A DNA stretch of 32,054 bases, from the NCBI GenBank assembly GCA_021163295.1, contig JAGGXD010000201.1, forward strand, positions 1 through 32,054, written 5' to 3'. Shown one piece after another: positions 18,444 through 27,607 of the stretch (its first letter is position 1; each line of letters begins with the position of its first letter). Made by a program: the position numbers and the translations under genes. The notes beneath the pieces were generated by a model. That model did not search any database and was not told the DNA's origin. It saw only the letters and a program-made list of their open reading frames with translations. The DNA is from Bacteroidales bacterium. GTDB taxonomy: Bacteria; Bacteroidota; Bacteroidia; Bacteroidales; VadinHA17.

Positions 18444-19745
18444 TTATCCTCTCTTTTCCTTAACGATAGTTTTTACAGCGTTTACAAATTTATCCAATTC
18501 CCTGGTAGTTGTATATAGATTAGGAGTTACTCTTATTCCGTGAATATTTTCCCAGTTAATAACAATTGTGTAAATTTTATATTTGTCAAGCAGTGCTACC
18601 TGAATATCAGCTGGGTCAATTCCCTCAATGGCAAAATTTCCTAAACCGCATGCATATTCAGGCTTAAAAGAGGTAAAGAATTTAGCCCCTGTTATTTCAT
18701 TTATTCCGTTCATCCAGTAGTTTTTCAGGTATCTGAGTCTTTCTTCTTTTCTTTTCGCTCCAATCATATAATAAAAATCAATAGCCTTGCCAATTGCCAG
18801 CTCAGCCGGGAACGAACGTGTACCCATAGCTTCAAATTTAATAATATTATCTGATTGGGGATCGCCCGGAGCTGTGAGAGGCCATATCTTCTTTATTTTG
18901 TCTTTCTTAACATAAAGCATACCGGTGCCAAAAGGTGCATAAAGCCACTTATGCAAGCTTGTGCCATAGTAATCAACTTCAGTATCAGGAATTTTAAATT
19001 CGAAATGTGCAAAAGCATGGGCTCCATCGAGCATTACTTCAATACCTCGTTTATGTGCTTCGCGTGCTATCTTTTTAGCAGGTAATATCTGACCTGTCCA
19101 GTTTATTACATGCATTATCTGAATTATCTTTGTTTTTGAGGTGAATGCATCAACATAAGTTTTAACAATAAGATCATCATCCTCAACAGGTTGGGGTAGA
19201 TTAATCCATTTCAGTACAATACCATCCCGTTTTTCTCTTTGTTTCCATGCATTGATCATATTTGGATAGTCTTGTTTAGTAAGCACCACTTCATCTCCTT
19301 TTTCAAGTTCAAGTCCGAAAATTACAGTTTCAAGCGCTTCAGTTGTGTTTCTCTGAATAGCGATCTCTTCAGATGAACATCCTGCCAGTTTAGCCAGCGA
19401 TTCTCTAACCGATTCTCTTCCTTTTCCAAATACATGCCACATATAATATGCAGGACCTTCATTACATATACGGTTATATTTTTCAAATGCATCCTGAACT
19501 ATTTTGGGTTGCGGACAAACACCACCATTATTCAGATTCATCATATTTGATGATGAGGTAAAGGAGCGTTGAACCCAGTACCAAAAATCCTCATCAGTAG
19601 CTACTTTCTCCGGTGGTAAAAGTGAAACACGGTTCAGGGCTTTTTCAGCTTCACTACCATAAGCACTTTTAAACATTGAACTTAGTGCCAGCGTGCCGGC
19701 GGCAGTCAATGAATTTTTCAGAAATTTTCTTCGGTTTGATTTCAT
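18444..19745 (-). CDS. Tat-exported class V aminotransferase (isopenicillin-N-epimerase-like)
   Basis: A 433-residue PLP-dependent fold-type I protein. The pyridoxal-binding lysine is Lys266 in GTSLHKWLYAPFG. The stretch MLDGAHAFAHFEF holds the Asp that pairs with the PLP ring nitrogen, and RNTTEALETVIFG is the cofactor-phosphate loop region. The N-terminus SNRRKFLKNSLTAAGTLALSS is a twin-arginine signal, so the enzyme should be folded with its cofactor in the cytosol and then exported. Relatives include isopenicillin N epimerases and cysteine-desulfurase-like proteins; the substrate cannot be told. It stands 156 bases upstream of the transport operon on the same strand and may or may not be linked to it. 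Confidence 0.9.
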   Translation of the reverse strand: MKSNRRKFLKNSLTAAGTLALSSMFKSAYGSEAEKALNRVSLLPPEKVATDEDFWYWVQRSFTSSSNMMNLNNGGVCPQPKIVQDAFEKYNRICNEGPAYYMWHVFGKGRESVRESLAKLAGCSSEEIAIQRNTTEALETVIFGLELEKGDEVVLTKQDYPNMINAWKQREKRDGIVLKWINLPQPVEDDDLIVKTYVDAFTSKTKIIQIMHVINWTGQILPAKKIAREAHKRGIEVMLDGAHAFAHFEFKIPDTEVDYYGTSLHKWLYAPFGTGMLYVKKDKIKKIWPLTAPGDPQSDNIIKFEAMGTRSFPAELAIGKAIDFYYMIGAKRKEERLRYLKNYWMNGINEITGAKFFTSFKPEYACGLGNFAIEGIDPADIQVALLDKYKIYTIVINWENIHGIRVTPNLYTTTRELDKFVNAVKTIVKEKRG

Positions 19746-19894
19746 AACAGGTATTTTTGTTTTTTATAAAAAGTTATCATTAATCAACTGAATACTTATC
19801 ATTATATAATCAAATAAAAATACCCAATTTCATCTAGATTGCAAAATGAAATATTGAAAAGAGGAAGAAAGAGATTCATATTTAATGAAAAGAA

Positions 19895-19902
19895 TATCTT
19901 TG
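19895..19902 (+). promoter_or_regulatory. Candidate -7 box for lepA
   Basis: TATCTTTG is an exact match to TAnnTTTG and lies 28 bases before the lepA start codon. No TTTG is seen at the expected -33 distance, so support rests on the -7 box and position alone. Confidence 0.45.
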
Positions 19903-19930
19903 TGGGATATTTCAATGGCGTAAGGGAAAA

Positions 19931-21718
19931 ATGAAAAACATAAGGAACTTTTGCATAATTGCTCACATTGATCACGGAAAGAGTACGATTGCCGACAGGT
20001 TACTCCAAAAAACGGGGACACTTGATGGCAGGGATTTTCAGGATCAGGTGCTTGATAATATGGATCTTGAGAGAGAAAGGGGAATTACGATCAAGAGTCA
20101 TGCAATTCAGATGGAATATTTTTCAGGCGACCGGAAATACTTTTTGAACCTGATTGACACTCCGGGGCATGTTGATTTTTCATACGAAGTATCACGGTCA
20201 ATAGCATCATGCGAAGGAGCTTTACTTATTGTTGACGCCACACAGGGAATACAGGCACAGACAATTTCAAATCTTTACCTTGCAATAGAACATGATCTGG
20301 AAATAATTCCTGTATTGAATAAAATGGATCTGGACAATGCCATGCCTGAAGAGGTAAAAGACCAGATAACAGATCTTCTAGGGTGTGAAAGGGATGATAT
20401 TATTGAAGCCAGCGGGAAAACAGGAATGGGGGTTGAATTAATATTAGAGGAGGTTATCCAGAAAATCCCTTCTCCTGAAGGTGATCCGGATGCCCCATTG
20501 CAAGCCTTGATTTTTGATTCGATTTTTGATTCTTTCCGTGGGATACATGCATATTTTAAAATTATTAACGGCACGATACAAAAAGGGGACCCGGTACAAT
20601 TTGTTGCGACTGGCAAGAAGTACCATGCTGATGAAATAGGTGTTTTGAAACTTAAACTGGAACCAAGGAAAGAATTAAGTGTCGGTGATGTGGGATATAT
20701 TATATCGGGGATCAAAACTTCATCAGAGGTGAAAGTAGGAGATACTATCACTCATGTTGACAGACCGTGTGGTAAAGCGATTGAAGGTTTTGAAGATGTA
20801 AAACCAATGGTTTTTGCAGGTATATATCCTGTGGATGCCGATGATTATGAGGAATTAAGAAACTCTATTGAGAAGCTTAAGCTGAATGACGCATCACTTA
20901 CTTTTGAACCGGAATCATCTGCAGCACTGGGATTTGGATTTCGCTGCGGGTTTCTTGGTCTGCTTCACATGGAGATTGTTCAGGAGCGGCTCGACCGTGA
21001 GTTTGATATGAATGTGATAACAACGGTTCCCAATGTATCTTACCTTGCATATACAACCAGGGGGGAGGTTATTGAAGTGCATAATCCATCAGGATTGCCG
21101 GAGCAAACTCATATTGATTACATTGAAGAACCTTACATTACTGCACAGATTATTTCGAAGGCAGAATATGTAGGGTCTGTTATGAATTTATGTATAGAAA
21201 AGAGAGGGGTTATTAAAAACCAGGTCTATCTGACAAGCAACAGGGTAGAATTGACTTTTGTACTGCCTCTTGCTGAAATTGTATTTGATTTTTACGATAA
21301 GCTAAAGAGTATTTCAAAAGGGTATGCCTCTTTTGATTATTTTCAATCGGGGTTTGAAAAAGCTAATCTTGTGAGACTTGATATTTTGTTGAATTCAGAA
21401 ATGGTGGATGCTTTGTCATCATTAATTCATAAGGATAATGCATATGCACTGGGCCGCAAAATGTGTGTAAGGCTCAAAGAACTTATTCCAAGGCAGCAAT
21501 TTGATGTCCCTATCCAGGCGGCAATCGGATCGAAAATTATTGCCCGCGAAACAATAAAAGCTTTGCGGAAAGATGTAACTGCAAAGTGTTATGGAGGTGA
21601 TATTACTAGAAAGAGAAAGTTGCTGGAAAAGCAGAAAAAGGGGAAAAAGCGAATGAGGCAGGTTGGAAATGTTGAAGTTCCTCAGCAGGCTTTCCTGGCT
21701 GTTCTGAAGTTGGACTAG
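19931..21718 (+). CDS. lepA: Elongation factor 4 (LepA), ribosomal back-translocase GTPase
   Basis: Translational GTPase of 595 residues, the normal LepA length. G1 is AHIDHGKST at 11-19, G3 is DTPGHVDF and G4 is NKMD. Domain III holds the [14 protein letters not shown] stretch. The LepA-specific C-terminal domain ends with [12 protein letters not shown] and the family ending [11 protein letters not shown], which separates it from EF-G and TypA. It acts on stalled or mis-translocated ribosomes. It is a single-gene unit that converges on the response-regulator gene; I see no good hairpin in the 30 bases between them. Confidence 0.98.
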   Translation: MKNIRNFCIIAHIDHGKSTIADRLLQKTGTLDGRDFQDQVLDNMDLERERGITIKSHAIQMEYFSGDRKYFLNLIDTPGHVDFSYEVSRSIASCEGALLIVDATQGIQAQTISNLYLAIEHDLEIIPVLNKMDLDNAMPEEVKDQITDLLGCERDDIIEASGKTGMGVELILEEVIQKIPSPEGDPDAPLQALIFDSIFDSFRGIHAYFKIINGTIQKGDPVQFVATGKKYHADEIGVLKLKLEPRKELSVGDVGYIISGIKTSSEVKVGDTITHVDRPCGKAIEGFEDVKPMVFAGIYPVDADDYEELRNSIEKLKLNDASLTFEPESSAALGFGFRCGFLGLLHMEIVQERLDREFDMNVITTVPNVSYLAYTTRGEVIEVHNPSGLPEQTHIDYIEEPYITAQIISKAEYVGSVMNLCIEKRGVIKNQVYLTSNRVELTFVLPLAEIVFDFYDKLKSISKGYASFDYFQSGFEKANLVRLDILLNSEMVDALSSLIHKDNAYALGRKMCVRLKELIPRQQFDVPIQAAIGSKIIARETIKALRKDVTAKCYGGDITRKRKLLEKQKKGKKRMRQVGNVEVPQQAFLAVLKLD

Positions 21719-21748
21719 CGCGAAAAACTATTACATCAGATTTCAAAT

Positions 21749-22432
21749 TCAGCAAATAAGTTTAAAGCCTTTCCCATGTACATTTATGATCTGAATTGAC
21801 GGATCATCTTTCAGGTATTTGCGTAGCTTAGTGATATATACATCCATGCTACGGGCATTAAAATAATTATCATCAATCCATATAGTGCGTAGTGTAAAAT
21901 TTCTTTCAAGAACTTTATTCTTATTGTTGCAAAGAAGTTTCAGTAATTCTGATTCTTTAGTTGTAAGCTTCTTTTTTTTGTTTCCTTTCTTAAGGAATTG
22001 ATTTTGTTTGTCAAAAATATATTTACCAATCGGGCAGGTTTTATTTTCCTGCAAAGTTTCTTGTTTAGTACGGCGAAGGATAGCTTCGATTCGGTAAAGA
22101 AGCTCTTCCATGCTGAAAGGCTTCGTAATATAATCGTCAGCGCCTATTGAAAACCCTTCCAAAACATCTTCTTTCATCGATTTTGCAGTGAGAAAAAGTA
22201 TTGGTATATCGCTGTTTATTTGCCTTATTTCTTTGGCAAGCGTAAATCCATCCTTTTCAGGCATCATAACATCCAGAAGGCAAAGATTAAAATATTCTTT
22301 TATAAAACCTTTGTATGCTTTGTTCCCGTCACCGTAGAGCTCAGTTTCATAGCCTTTTGCATTCAGATATTCCTTTAACAGAGATCCCAGGTTCTCATCA
22401 TCTTCTGCTAGCAATATTCTTGTCTTATCCAT
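21749..22432 (-). CDS. rprY: OmpR/PhoB-family response regulator, RprY-like
   Basis: A 227-residue DNA-binding response regulator. The receiver domain has the acidic pair EDD at 10-12, phospho-acceptor Asp54 in LLDVMMPEKDG, the Thr of LTAKS and the Lys of ITKPFSMEEL. The C-terminal winged helix (about 130-225) includes LTTKESELLKLLCNNKNKVLER and the wing segment RSMDVYITKLRKYL. The track ORF begins 21 codons further upstream, but the receiver fold begins at MDKTRILLAEDD, so ATG 22432 is chosen; it overlaps the kinase stop by eight bases, which suggests coupled translation. Sequence and gene order resemble Bacteroides RprXY. A likely DNA target is the TTAACA repeat region upstream of the kinase gene. 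Confidence 0.93.
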   Translation of the reverse strand: MDKTRILLAEDDENLGSLLKEYLNAKGYETELYGDGNKAYKGFIKEYFNLCLLDVMMPEKDGFTLAKEIRQINSDIPILFLTAKSMKEDVLEGFSIGADDYITKPFSMEELLYRIEAILRRTKQETLQENKTCPIGKYIFDKQNQFLKKGNKKKKLTTKESELLKLLCNNKNKVLERNFTLRTIWIDDNYFNARSMDVYITKLRKYLKDDPSIQIINVHGKGFKLIC

Positions 22433-24026
22433 GGTTATTTGTATTAAGAGGGAATGATAATATAAAGCGTGAGCCTTTTCCGGTTTGACTTTCAATATTT
22501 ATTGATCCCCCGTGTTCTTCAACAATGGTTTTAACATAACAAAGACCAAGTCCAAATCCTTTTACGTTGTGAATATTACCAGTTGAAACACGATAAAACT
22601 TTTCAAATATTCTTTTCTGGTCTTTTTTTGAGATACCAATCCCATTGTCTTTTACTGCAATAAACAATTTTTTCCTGGTATCCCATGCAGAGAGAGTTAT
22701 TTCCGGTTCTGTATTACAATATTTTATAGCATTATCAACGAGGGTTGACAAGACATTTAAAAAATGTACTTCATCTGCTCTGATAATTCTATTTTTTGCG
22801 TTTATGTCCAAAATAATATTGCCATTTTTATTCTTGATCTGCATCTCAAAGTTTGATGCTACATTGGATAGCAGTAAATGGGCATCAATTTCTTCATAAT
22901 TTAATTTAATTTTTCCTTTATCAAATATTGCCATTTGGAGCACTTTTTCAACCTGGTAACCAAGGCGTTTACTTTCTTGTTCAATTATTCCTGAGATATG
23001 TTTAAGTTTTTTTCCTGTAATGCCTATCCCCTTATCTTTGAGCATTTGAGAGGCAAGAGAAATAGTTGAAATGGGCGTTTTTAATTCATGTGTCATATTG
23101 TTCACAAAATCTGTCTTAATTTGTGATAGCTTTTTCTGTCTGAATATTATTAACAACGTAGCAATAAATGTCATTATCAGGAAGATTGTCAGGAAAGTTG
23201 AAGAAGCTCCTATGAACCCCAGTGATTTATAAAATAGTTTTTTTTCTTTTGGAAAATACAGGGCAAGAAATGCCCTGGATGAAAACAGATCGTTTGGAAA
23301 CAGTGCCCGTAAATATACATCCGATTTAGTTTTCGTTCTAAAATCATTCGTTTTACATAGCATGCCGGCGTTCACTTTTTCTATAGCAAACTGATAGTTT
23401 ATATTAATACCACGCTTTTTGAGTTCCTTTTCCAATAACTTATTCATGGTGTTAAAATCAATTCTTTTTTCAATTTCCGGTTTTCTTTTGATCATCTTAT
23501 TCATAACCTTATTAATGATCACGGTTTTGTTATTTACTTTTTGCTTCAAATATGCGTTAGCAATCTGGTTAGGATAGGAAAAAATTTCTCGGGGATCATT
23601 CATGTCCGGATCAATAATACTTACCCCGATACTATCACGAATAGAAAAACTATTGTTTTGTAAACTTTCAAATAGGTAAAGATCTTGTTGATAAAATGAA
23701 GTGTTTGTTTCGATCTTTATATCATTTAACCTGCCATTTTCTTTTGAAAATTGAAACCCAATATCAGAATAGGAAGAGAAATTGTATTGAAATGGTTTGA
23801 CTGCTGAATCAACCCCTGAAAGCACCATTTCATCCACAACATAAATAAGTGCTTCTCTTACTTCCAACTCATTTATTACAGCTGATAACGCCTGGTTTAC
23901 AAAATACTTAAATTGTTGCTCTTTAAGTTTAACAGCCCTTTTTATCCAATATCCCTGTACAAGTATCAGACCCAGTAAACCAAGCGTCATGAGGATAGCT
24001 AAAACCCAGATTTTCTTCTTGCTCAT
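22425..24026 (-). CDS. rprX: Sensor histidine kinase, RprX-like
   Basis: A 533-residue membrane sensor kinase. TM1 is at 6-25 (VLAILMTLGLLGLILVQGYW) and is followed by a periplasmic sensor region of about 240 residues without a domain I recognise. TM2 is near 265-292. The HisKA dimerisation domain has the phospho-acceptor His313 in NNMTHELKTPIS. The ATPase domain has the N box LVDNAIKYC, G1 VKDNGIGIS, F box FEKFYRV and G2 GFGLGLCYV. It is translated just ahead of and overlapping the RprY-like regulator. The divergent gene across the intergenic region encodes an exported acidic protein that may be a target or accessory factor of the pair. Confidence 0.92.
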   Translation of the reverse strand: MSKKKIWVLAILMTLGLLGLILVQGYWIKRAVKLKEQQFKYFVNQALSAVINELEVREALIYVVDEMVLSGVDSAVKPFQYNFSSYSDIGFQFSKENGRLNDIKIETNTSFYQQDLYLFESLQNNSFSIRDSIGVSIIDPDMNDPREIFSYPNQIANAYLKQKVNNKTVIINKVMNKMIKRKPEIEKRIDFNTMNKLLEKELKKRGININYQFAIEKVNAGMLCKTNDFRTKTKSDVYLRALFPNDLFSSRAFLALYFPKEKKLFYKSLGFIGASSTFLTIFLIMTFIATLLIIFRQKKLSQIKTDFVNNMTHELKTPISTISLASQMLKDKGIGITGKKLKHISGIIEQESKRLGYQVEKVLQMAIFDKGKIKLNYEEIDAHLLLSNVASNFEMQIKNKNGNIILDINAKNRIIRADEVHFLNVLSTLVDNAIKYCNTEPEITLSAWDTRKKLFIAVKDNGIGISKKDQKRIFEKFYRVSTGNIHNVKGFGLGLCYVKTIVEEHGGSINIESQTGKGSRFILSFPLNTNNHG

Positions 24027-24033
24027 ATCAATA

Positions 24034-24062
24034 CAAATATAGTTCTGATTTTATTATTCATA
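24034..24062 (-). promoter_or_regulatory. Candidate promoter of rprXY (near-leaderless)
   Basis: Read on the minus strand, TATATTTG (24041-24034) is an exact TAnnTTTG box; a weak -33 candidate, TATG, ends 17 bases further upstream. The box ends seven bases before the kinase ATG, so the transcript would have almost no leader. Confidence 0.4.
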
Positions 24063-24068
24063 TTGTTT

Positions 24069-24106
24069 TTTAACAATATTTAACATCCTCTTAATATTTG
24101 TTAACA
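24069..24106. promoter_or_regulatory. Phased TTAACA direct repeats, candidate RprY operator
   Basis: TTAACA occurs at 24070, 24080 and 24101, that is 10 and 21 bases apart, one and two helical turns. The first two are part of identical TTTAACA heptamers. OmpR/PhoB regulators bind such tandem direct repeats on one face of DNA. The array lies between the divergent rprX and the exported acidic protein and touches the -33 element of the latter. Binding by RprY is inference. Confidence 0.45.
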
Positions 24107-24125
24107 TTAGTTTAGCCTATCTTTG
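24097..24125 (+). promoter_or_regulatory. Promoter of the exported acidic protein gene
   Basis: TTTG (24097-24100), a 17-base spacer and TATCTTTG (24118-24125) are exact matches to both boxes of the Bacteroidota consensus. The start codon is 26 bases downstream. The -33 box is directly followed by the third TTAACA repeat, so a bound regulator would contact or block polymerase here. Confidence 0.72.
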
Positions 24126-24151
24126 TTTCAGGAATTATTAAAATCATAATC

Positions 24152-24754
24152 ATGAAAAAAACCAGTCTCAAAAAAATATTATTTGCTGCAAGTTTCTGCC
24201 TCTTTACCGGAGCTTTTCTTTTTGCCCAGGAAAAAGATAATAAGAAGGTTCATATTACAGTAAAGAAAAATGACGCAACAACCGTTGATACTTCATTTAC
24301 TCTTGATGAAGATATGGATAAAGATGAAATTCAAAAGATGATCCATGAACTATCGGGGATGGATGTTAAGGTTCATCACGGAGATAAAATGGGTCATGTT
24401 TATGCATTTTCAGTTAAAGATTCTGTTGACTTTGATACAGATATAGATGTAGATATGAAAGAAATGGAAATTAAAGTAATTGTTGATGATGATGGAGAAA
24501 GTTTTGCGGATATGCATAAAGATGATAAGGGGAATGTTTTTATAATGAAAAAAGAAGCTGATGATAAAAGTATTATTGTACTGGAAAGCAGCGAAAAACC
24601 TATACGTTTTGTAACAAAAGATGGGAAAGAACTTGAATTTATTGTGAAAGACAAAAAATCTGGCACGGATATTGCATTAAATAAGGTGAAAGTGATTACG
24701 ATCGAAACAAGTGAGGATGGAGTTATAAATATTGTTGTTTCAGATAAGAAGTAA
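24152..24754 (+). CDS. Exported acidic protein of unknown function
   Basis: I do not recognise a family. The 200-residue product has a clear signal peptide (KKTSLKKILFAASFCLFTGAFLFAQ), with likely cleavage after Ala-Gln or just before the Gln. The mature part is rich in Asp, Glu and Lys, has no Cys after the signal, and alternates short strand-like segments with acidic clusters such as DFDTDIDVDMKEMEIKV. The repeated pattern of hydrophobic-polar alternation suggests a beta-rich periplasmic protein, and the Asp clusters could bind divalent metal. It is transcribed divergently from the RprXY-like kinase and regulator and ends in a clear terminator, so it is a single-gene unit probably controlled by that pair. 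Confidence 0.8.
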   Translation: MKKTSLKKILFAASFCLFTGAFLFAQEKDNKKVHITVKKNDATTVDTSFTLDEDMDKDEIQKMIHELSGMDVKVHHGDKMGHVYAFSVKDSVDFDTDIDVDMKEMEIKVIVDDDGESFADMHKDDKGNVFIMKKEADDKSIIVLESSEKPIRFVTKDGKELEFIVKDKKSGTDIALNKVKVITIETSEDGVINIVVSDKK

Positions 24755-24793
24755 TATTTTTTTTTTCATAGGTAAGTTAATTTAGGGTTAAAG

Positions 24794-24822
24794 AAGGGAT
24801 TGCATAAGCGGTCCCTTTTTTT
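24794..24822 (+). terminator. Intrinsic terminator after the exported acidic protein
   Basis: The hairpin AAGGGATTGC / GCGGTCCCTT (ten pairs including two G-T) around loop ATAA is followed by seven T. It lies between two converging genes; the opposite strand has only a short interrupted T stretch, so it is mainly a plus-strand terminator. Confidence 0.85.
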
Positions 24823-25243
24823 ATTCAATAATAAGTCTATTCTTTGATTTCAGAGTATTTATATCCAGCTTGAAAACGCCGGAAACCCCTTTAATATTCT
24901 TAACTGAAGAAATGACCTGTTGTTTTTGGTTGTCTGATAGATCTCCGTGAATTTGCAGGAAATAATCAATGTTACGTAATTCTTCAATTAAAAAACCCTT
25001 CTCGCTTTTATTGACGATTAAAAAATATTGCAGGTAGGCTTCTTCATCATAAAATGTGTAAACCGAAAAAACCTGTTCAATTTCTTTCCTTTTAGTAAAA
25101 TGGTCGGCACCTTTTTTCAGACTGATTTCCAGTACTTTATTCATCTCCCAGCTAAGATGATAGTCATTCTCTGAAGATGAAATACCAAGCAGGAAAAAGT
25201 TGAAATCAAATTGAAAAGTTAGTTTATGTTTTTTCTTTTTCAA
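24821..25243 (-). CDS. IPExxxVDY-family protein
   Basis: A small 140-residue Bacteroidota protein of unknown role. The family motif appears as IEELRNIDYFLQI near residues 87-99, with Glu for Pro at the second position and Ile for Val. The N-terminal half is basic then hydrophobic (KKKKHKLTFQFDFNFFLLGIS), but this looks like a buried strand and not a signal. The placement downstream of rnc, fabF and acpP is the usual neighbourhood of this family, and it probably belongs to the same transcription unit (55-base gap to rnc). No catalytic residues are evident. Confidence 0.8.
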   Translation of the reverse strand: MKKKKHKLTFQFDFNFFLLGISSSENDYHLSWEMNKVLEISLKKGADHFTKRKEIEQVFSVYTFYDEEAYLQYFLIVNKSEKGFLIEELRNIDYFLQIHGDLSDNQKQQVISSVKNIKGVSGVFKLDINTLKSKNRLIIE

Positions 25244-25298
25244 AACTCAATTAAAAATTTCTTAAATGTACGAAATTTTGGAATTTGGAGAAAAGAAA

Positions 25299-26033
25299 TC
25301 AATTGCCATTTTTAATCCGGAGGAGTGCTTGTTCAGCGGCATTTTGTTCAGCTTCTTTCTTGGACATTCCCTTACCTGATCCGGCTTTTTGGTTTTCAAT
25401 TATTAGTGTTGAAAAAAACAGGTGTTCATTTTGATAGTTGTTTGGCATTTCTTCGTTTGAAAAAATAATTTCATTTTTATTTTTCTGCCCCCACTCAAGT
25501 ATTTGGCTTTTAAAGTCGGTTCCATTAGTAATTATCTCTTCAGTAAGGAAGTTGTCAGAGAGAATTTTTTTTACAACATACTTTTTTGTTTTATTGTATC
25601 CCTTATCAAGATATATTGCTCCAAGCAGAGATTCCAGGGCATTACCAAAAGGATTAAGTGTGGTATTGTCTTTATTTATCTGGGATTGAAGCAATTGTGG
25701 AATACCCAAATCTACAGCAATATGATTAAGAGTATCACGCTGTACAATTCTGGCGCGGACCTTCGAAAGAAAACCTTCATTTTTATTAGGGAACTGTTTA
25801 TATATGATATCAGATACAATAGCTTCGAGAATGGCGTCACCAAGGAATTCAAGCCTTTCGTTATTCAATAGCGATCCGTTATGCAATTTAAGAGGTGCAG
25901 AGCTATGAATAAAAGCAAGTTTGTATAAATAAAAATTCCCGGGAATAAACCCCAGGAACTTGGTAAACTTTAAACGGGTTCGAAGACCCTTCGAAAAAAT
26001 CATTTGAGAGGTTAAATTTGAGTTTTTTGTCAA
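25299..26033 (-). CDS. rnc: Ribonuclease III
   Basis: Double-strand-specific endoribonuclease for rRNA and mRNA processing, 244 residues. The catalytic domain carries the family signature NERLEFLGDAILEAIVSD near residues 58-75 and the second metal-site helix GNALESLLGAIYLDKGY, where the Asp of the E. coli enzyme is Asn, a change I believe is common in this phylum. The C-terminal double-stranded RNA-binding domain (about 170-242) ends with GSGKGMSKKEAEQNAAEQALL. It begins two bases after the fabF stop, so the two are coupled. Confidence 0.97.
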   Translation of the reverse strand: MTKNSNLTSQMIFSKGLRTRLKFTKFLGFIPGNFYLYKLAFIHSSAPLKLHNGSLLNNERLEFLGDAILEAIVSDIIYKQFPNKNEGFLSKVRARIVQRDTLNHIAVDLGIPQLLQSQINKDNTTLNPFGNALESLLGAIYLDKGYNKTKKYVVKKILSDNFLTEEIITNGTDFKSQILEWGQKNKNEIIFSNEEMPNNYQNEHLFFSTLIIENQKAGSGKGMSKKEAEQNAAEQALLRIKNGN

Positions 26034-26035
26034 GA

Positions 26036-27289
26036 CTAAACAATATGTTTCTTTAATATTATGCTGGCATTATGACCACCAAACCCAAAAGTGTTACTTA
26101 GAACAACGTTAATTTCACGTTTCTGGGCTTTATTCAGAGTAAAGTTCAGCTTATTATCAATTTCAGGATCAGGAGTTGTATGATTAATTGTCGGAGGTAT
26201 AATGCCATTTTTCAAAGCAAATATTGAAATAATAGCTTCTGCAGCACCTGCTGCTCCCAGCAAATGACCTGTCATTGATTTAGTGGCACTAATGTTCATT
26301 TTATAAGCATGCTCTCCGAACACATTAAGTATCCCAAGAATTTCAGAAATATCTCCACGGGGAGTTGCAGTTCCGTGAATATTAATATAGTCGATTTCTT
26401 CAGGTTTCATTCCTGCATCATCTAATGCATTTTTCATTACTAAAACAGCACCAAGCCCTTCCGGGTGGGGTGCAGTTAAATGATACGCATCAGCCGACAT
26501 TCCTCCGCCGGCAACTTCAGCATAAATTTTAGCACCACGTTTAATAGCATGGTCATATTCTTCAAGAATAAGCGTTCCTGCTCCTTCCCCCATAACAAAA
26601 CCATCACGATTTGCATCAAGCGGCTTTGAGGCAGTTTTGTAATTCTCGTTGTTGGTTGAAATGGCTTGCATTGAGTTAAACCCACCAACACCGGCAGCAT
26701 TAACAGATGCTTCAGATCCGCCGGACACAAAAATATCAGCTTTGCCAAGGCGTATATAATTATACGCGTCCAGTAATGCGTTAGTAGAAGTGGCACATGC
26801 CGAAACAGTCCCGAAATTTGGCCCCCTGAATCCGTATTTTATGGAAATGTGACCCGCAGCAATATCAGAGATCATCTTCGGGATAAAGAAAGGACTGAAA
26901 CGCGGAGTCCCATCACCCTTAGCAAAATCTACTGCTTCCTTCAGGAATGTTTCTATTCCGCCAATACCCGAACCGTAAATCACTCCAACCCTGTCTTTGT
27001 CCACTTTCTCAAGATCAATGCCTGAATCAGTAATGGCTTCGTCTGTAGCTACCAATGCATATTGTGCATATCGGTCAAGCTTGCGGAGCTCTTTCCTGTC
27101 AAAGTGTTCTTTAGGATCGAAATTCTTTACCTCACAGGCAAACCTGGTTTTGAATTTCTCGGCATCGAAATGTGTAATAAGGTCACAGCCACTTACACCA
27201 TTCTTCAGGGCTTCCCAGAAATCACTAACTGTATTGCCCAATGGTGTAATAGCACCAATTCCAGTGACTACTACCCTTTTTAACTCCAT
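26036..27289 (-). CDS. fabF: Beta-ketoacyl-ACP synthase II
   Basis: Condensing enzyme that extends acyl chains on ACP with malonyl-ACP in type II fatty-acid synthesis, 417 residues. The nucleophile is Cys165 in VSACATSTNALLD. The two catalytic histidines are in HGTATPRGD and GHLLGAAGAAE, the conserved Lys is in SATKSMTGH, and the C-terminal glycine loop is NTFGFGGHN. The common HGTSTPLGD version of the first His motif is changed to HGTATPRGD. It lies 35 bases after acpP and directly before rnc. Confidence 0.98.
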   Translation of the reverse strand: MELKRVVVTGIGAITPLGNTVSDFWEALKNGVSGCDLITHFDAEKFKTRFACEVKNFDPKEHFDRKELRKLDRYAQYALVATDEAITDSGIDLEKVDKDRVGVIYGSGIGGIETFLKEAVDFAKGDGTPRFSPFFIPKMISDIAAGHISIKYGFRGPNFGTVSACATSTNALLDAYNYIRLGKADIFVSGGSEASVNAAGVGGFNSMQAISTNNENYKTASKPLDANRDGFVMGEGAGTLILEEYDHAIKRGAKIYAEVAGGGMSADAYHLTAPHPEGLGAVLVMKNALDDAGMKPEEIDYINIHGTATPRGDISEILGILNVFGEHAYKMNISATKSMTGHLLGAAGAAEAIISIFALKNGIIPPTINHTTPDPEIDNKLNFTLNKAQKREINVVLSNTFGFGGHNASIILKKHIV

Positions 27290-27324
27290 TTTCGATGTTG
27301 TTTTTGGGAAATTAGAGGCAATTC

Positions 27325-27561
27325 TTACTTGATGCTTTCTTCGAGATGCTTGATTGCTTCTCCTACGGTTGAAATATTTTCAGCTTGATCATCAGGAATT
27401 CCAATGTTGAATTCTTTTTCAAATTCCATGATCAATTCAACAGTGTCAAGAGAGTCAGCACCCAGATCGTTTGTGAAACTGGCTTCCGGTGTAACTTCAT
27501 TTTCATCAACACCTAATTTGTCAACGATAATCGCTTTTACTCTTGATGCAATGTCAGACAT
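27325..27561 (-). CDS. acpP: Acyl carrier protein
   Basis: Carrier of growing acyl chains on a 4'-phosphopantetheine arm. The 78-residue length is standard. The attachment site is Ser37 in the canonical [17 protein letters not shown] motif, and the acidic helix II follows. It is the first gene of the acpP-fabF-rnc-IPExxxVDY group on the minus strand. Confidence 0.99.
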   Translation of the reverse strand: MSDIASRVKAIIVDKLGVDENEVTPEASFTNDLGADSLDTVELIMEFEKEFNIGIPDDQAENISTVGEAIKHLEESIK

Positions 27562-27607
27562 ACCTTTAAATTTTAATTAATACTAAAAAAGATAAATAAT
27601 TACGCTG

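Noticed and set aside
20508-20535. Tandem GATTTTTGATTC-like repeat in lepA
   Set aside because: It encodes the [10 protein letters not shown] segment normal for LepA proteins.
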